From NCBI GenBank assembly GCA_041395105.1, contig JAWLBB010000010.1, positions 62,001 to 126,000 of the forward strand: a stretch of DNA of 64,000 nt, in the 5' to 3' direction. The notes below the pieces were generated by a model. It saw only the letters and a program-made list of their open reading frames with translations, did not search any database and was not told the DNA's origin. This document shows, in pieces, positions 62,281 through 64,000 of the stretch. The DNA is from Opitutaceae bacterium (lineage in GTDB: Bacteria > Verrucomicrobiota > Verrucomicrobiia > Opitutales > Opitutaceae). Within the stretch, counting starts at the first letter, position 1; each line of letters starts with the position of its first letter. Made by a program: the position numbers and the translations under genes.

Positions 62281-62856
62281 GTGGCCATCGCCTTCAGCAT
62301 CGCATTGGGACTCGGGTTGAGCGCGGCCTGTGGATTCCGGGTCTTTGTGCCCCTGCTCGCACTCAGCGCGGCCGCCCATGCCGGCCAGGTCAGTCTGGCT
62401 CCCGGATTTGCCTGGATCGGCACCGAGGCGGCCCTCCTCGTCTTCGCCGTCGCCTCAGTCTGTGAAATCGCGGCCTACGCCTTCCCCGTTTTCGACAATT
62501 TCCTCGACACCCTCGCCACCCCCGCCGCCGTCATCGCCGGCAGCCTGCTGACCGCATCCGTTGCCTTCGAGCTGGCTCCCCTTGCCCGCTGGTCGCTCGC
62601 CCTGATCGCCGGCGGCGGTATCGCCGGGCTTATCCAGGTCGCGACAACCGCAACCCGGGCGGGTTCGACCGCGGTGACCGGAGGCATGGGCAACCTGGTC
62701 GTGTCCAAGGCAGAATTCATCGGCTCCGCCACCCTCAGTTTTCTCGCGGTCTTCCTGCCCTTTGCCGCGCTCGGCGTGACTCTCGTCCTGATTGTCTATG
62801 CAACGGTCCGGATCCTCCGGCGTCGCCAACGTCTGAAACACTCTGTGAACTCCTGA
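62281..62856 (+). CDS. DUF4126 family membrane protein
   Basis: 191 aa, starting with GTG 62281, with five or six hydrophobic helices. The opening SIALGLGLSAACGFRVFVPLL and the middle EIAAYAFPVFDNFLDTLATPAAVIAG match DUF4126. The protein ends in a basic tail (RILRRRQRLKHSVN). No function is known; the family is often described as a conserved membrane protein. Stop and start of the PPK2 gene are 4 bp apart, so the two are likely co-transcribed. Confidence 0.85.
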   Translation: MAIAFSIALGLGLSAACGFRVFVPLLALSAAAHAGQVSLAPGFAWIGTEAALLVFAVASVCEIAAYAFPVFDNFLDTLATPAAVIAGSLLTASVAFELAPLARWSLALIAGGGIAGLIQVATTATRAGSTAVTGGMGNLVVSKAEFIGSATLSFLAVFLPFAALGVTLVLIVYATVRILRRRQRLKHSVNS

Positions 62857-62860
62857 GACA

Positions 62861-63679
62861 ATGCCCAAACGCGTCCCCTGCCTGAAACCACTTCCTCTCG
62901 ACGAGCCCGTAGAACTCCGGAAGATCGATCCCGCGCAGAGAGGACTCTTCAATCCCGGCAAGAGTGACTCCCGATCCGCCCTCGATAGTCTCTGCCGTGA
63001 GCTCGCCGGCCTGCAAAGACTGGTCTACGCCGAGCATAAGCACGCCGTCCTTCTCGTGCTCCAGGGAATGGATACAAGCGGCAAGAACGGGACCATCCGC
63101 AATGTCTTTCATCTGGCCGATCCGGTCGGCGTTCAGGTCGCCAGCTTCAAGAAGCCCAGCACGCTCGAGCTCGACCATGATTTCCTCTGGCGGATCCATC
63201 ACGAAACGCCCCAGAAAGGGGAGATCCGCATCTTTGATCGAAGCCACTACGAAGACATCACCGCCGTCCGCGTCCACAAACTGGCCCCTCCGGAAATCTG
63301 GCAGCGCCGATTCGACCACATCAACAATTTCGAACGCCTTCTGACCGACGAAGGCACGACCATCATCAAACTCTTCCTCCACATCGACCGGGATGAGCAG
63401 AAAAAACGGCTCGAGTCCCGCCTGCGCATTCCGGAGAAGCGCTGGAAATTCGACCCGAGCGATCTCCACGCCCGTTCCGCCTGGGAAGGGTATATGGACG
63501 CCTATAATGAATCCCTCACCCGAACGAACACCAAGTGGGCCCGCTGGCACGTCGTTCCCGCCAACCACAAGTGGCTGCGCAACCTGCTCGTCGCCCGCGT
63601 CATCATCGAAACCCTGAAGGGCCTCAAGATGACCTACCCCCAGCCCAAGATCCCTGACGAACTGCTGAAGTTCGATTGA
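62861..63679 (+). CDS. Polyphosphate kinase 2 family protein
   Basis: Cytosolic PPK2 enzyme, 272 aa, that transfers phosphate from polyphosphate to nucleotides. Walker A GMDTSGKNG (69-77), Walker B DRSHYED (126-132) and the lid-region arginines in KKRLESRLRIPEKRWKF are the PPK2 series. The family contains AMP-, ADP- and dual-specific members; size and DRSHYED are typical of the class I or III enzymes, so AMP or ADP specificity is open. It lies 4 bp after the DUF4126 gene. Confidence 0.92.
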   Translation: MPKRVPCLKPLPLDEPVELRKIDPAQRGLFNPGKSDSRSALDSLCRELAGLQRLVYAEHKHAVLLVLQGMDTSGKNGTIRNVFHLADPVGVQVASFKKPSTLELDHDFLWRIHHETPQKGEIRIFDRSHYEDITAVRVHKLAPPEIWQRRFDHINNFERLLTDEGTTIIKLFLHIDRDEQKKRLESRLRIPEKRWKFDPSDLHARSAWEGYMDAYNESLTRTNTKWARWHVVPANHKWLRNLLVARVIIETLKGLKMTYPQPKIPDELLKFD

Positions 63680-63764
63680 GCCGGGTGAATGGAATCCGGG
63701 TCGGTCCAGTCGGCAGTGCGAATCGGCAGCGGGAAAAGTCGTTGGCTCCCAACCACGACATCCA

Positions 63765-64000
63765 TCAACCGGCTTCTGCTCTCCGCCCTCCGTCTTTCTC
63801 CCTCATCAGATCCGCCAACCGGGCGATGACCCCGCCGAAGGATCCGTTGCTGAACAGGACCACAACCGTCGGTCGATCCGGATCCGCCCGCACTTCGCCT
63901 GAAAGAGCGTTCCACGTCTCTTCATAAGACCGACAGGCCTCGGCCGCCGCCCCCGTCTCGGTCAGGTGCCCGGCCAACTCGATTGTGTCCAACCGGTTCG
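63765..64000 (-). CDS. Mur ligase family protein, C-terminus only (Mpl-like), cut by the window edge
   Basis: Partial gene: the 5' end lies beyond 64000. The visible 77 residues contain the end of the Mur ligase C-terminal domain, VVVLFSNGSFGGVIARLADL, which resembles the end of UDP-N-acetylmuramate:tripeptide ligase (Mpl, murein recycling; family form SNGGFGGI). A UDP-N-acetylmuramate alanine ligase is the other option. The stop is at 63765-63767, 85 bp from the convergent PPK2 gene. Confidence 0.65.
   Translation of the reverse strand, partial: NRLDTIELAGHLTETGAAAEACRSYEETWNALSGEVRADPDRPTVVVLFSNGSFGGVIARLADLMREKDGGRRAEAG

Overview
The window is about 60% G+C and densely coded, with roughly 57 genes on both strands and no rRNA, tRNA or CRISPR array that I can see. 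Gene content points to a Gram-negative, lipid A-making, menaquinone-using heterotroph. It probably belongs to the Verrucomicrobiota, near Opitutales. The reasons are two DUF6807 ('PmoA') proteins, a Tat-exported Gfo/Idh/MocA dehydrogenase, a GH109-like protein, and a fragment of a domain common in opitutal exported proteins. Taxonomy is inference from memory of family distribution; no marker RNA is present.

Layout. 17-3529 (minus): a frameshifted adenosine deaminase, an M29 aminopeptidase and lpxK. 3741-7814 (plus): panD, a class V aminotransferase and topB. 7828-13548 (minus): menB, menD, menF and metG. 13820-19506 (plus): three prepilin-like proteins (PilV/PilW/PilX type), a secreted unknown and two oligopeptide-type ABC ATPases. 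19825-21543: an exported PQQ-type beta-propeller. 21670-24060 (minus): rdgB, ribD and an MBL hydrolase. 24340-28479 (plus): leuB, alaS and a small acidic protein. 28510-29937 (minus): a two-helix membrane protein and a decayed fragment. 30382-33930 (plus): a sugar ABC importer (binding lipoprotein plus two permeases) without its ATPase. 34015-36835 (minus): a Feo iron(II) uptake operon with two FeoA proteins, FeoB and a Cys-rich mini-protein. 36917-38466 (plus): a UbiA-like membrane protein coupled to a methyltransferase. 38440-41542 (minus): glpD and glpK. 41798-45276 (minus): ExoD, a degenerate trypsin-PDZ protein and an active HtrA lipoprotein. 45294-51015 (plus): leuS, metY, lpxI and a DUF151 nuclease-like protein.

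51039-59191 is an accessory sugar-catabolism neighbourhood: GH109-like protein, BNR sialidase-like protein, two DUF6807 proteins, a Tat-signal Gfo/Idh/MocA protein, a sugar-phosphate isomerase-like TIM barrel and a PNPOx-fold protein. It is interrupted by a 190-bp MITE-like insertion with perfect 13-bp terminal inverted repeats and a 10-bp target duplication (53569-53778). It is followed by a REP-like repeat cluster (59178-59402). 59406 to the end: an adenylate kinase with a large C-terminal extension, an ACT protein, an NAD-dependent epimerase, a DUF4126 membrane protein, a PPK2 polyphosphate kinase and the C-terminus of an Mpl-type Mur ligase running off the edge.

Most genes are ordinary core metabolism. 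The most unusual features are the MITE-like element, the REP-like double hairpin, the DUF6807 island, the active/inactive HtrA pair, the permease with a large periplasmic insert, and the general lack of Shine-Dalgarno sequences before first genes. I did not find one clearly new multi-gene system; the DUF6807 island is the best candidate for undescribed chemistry.
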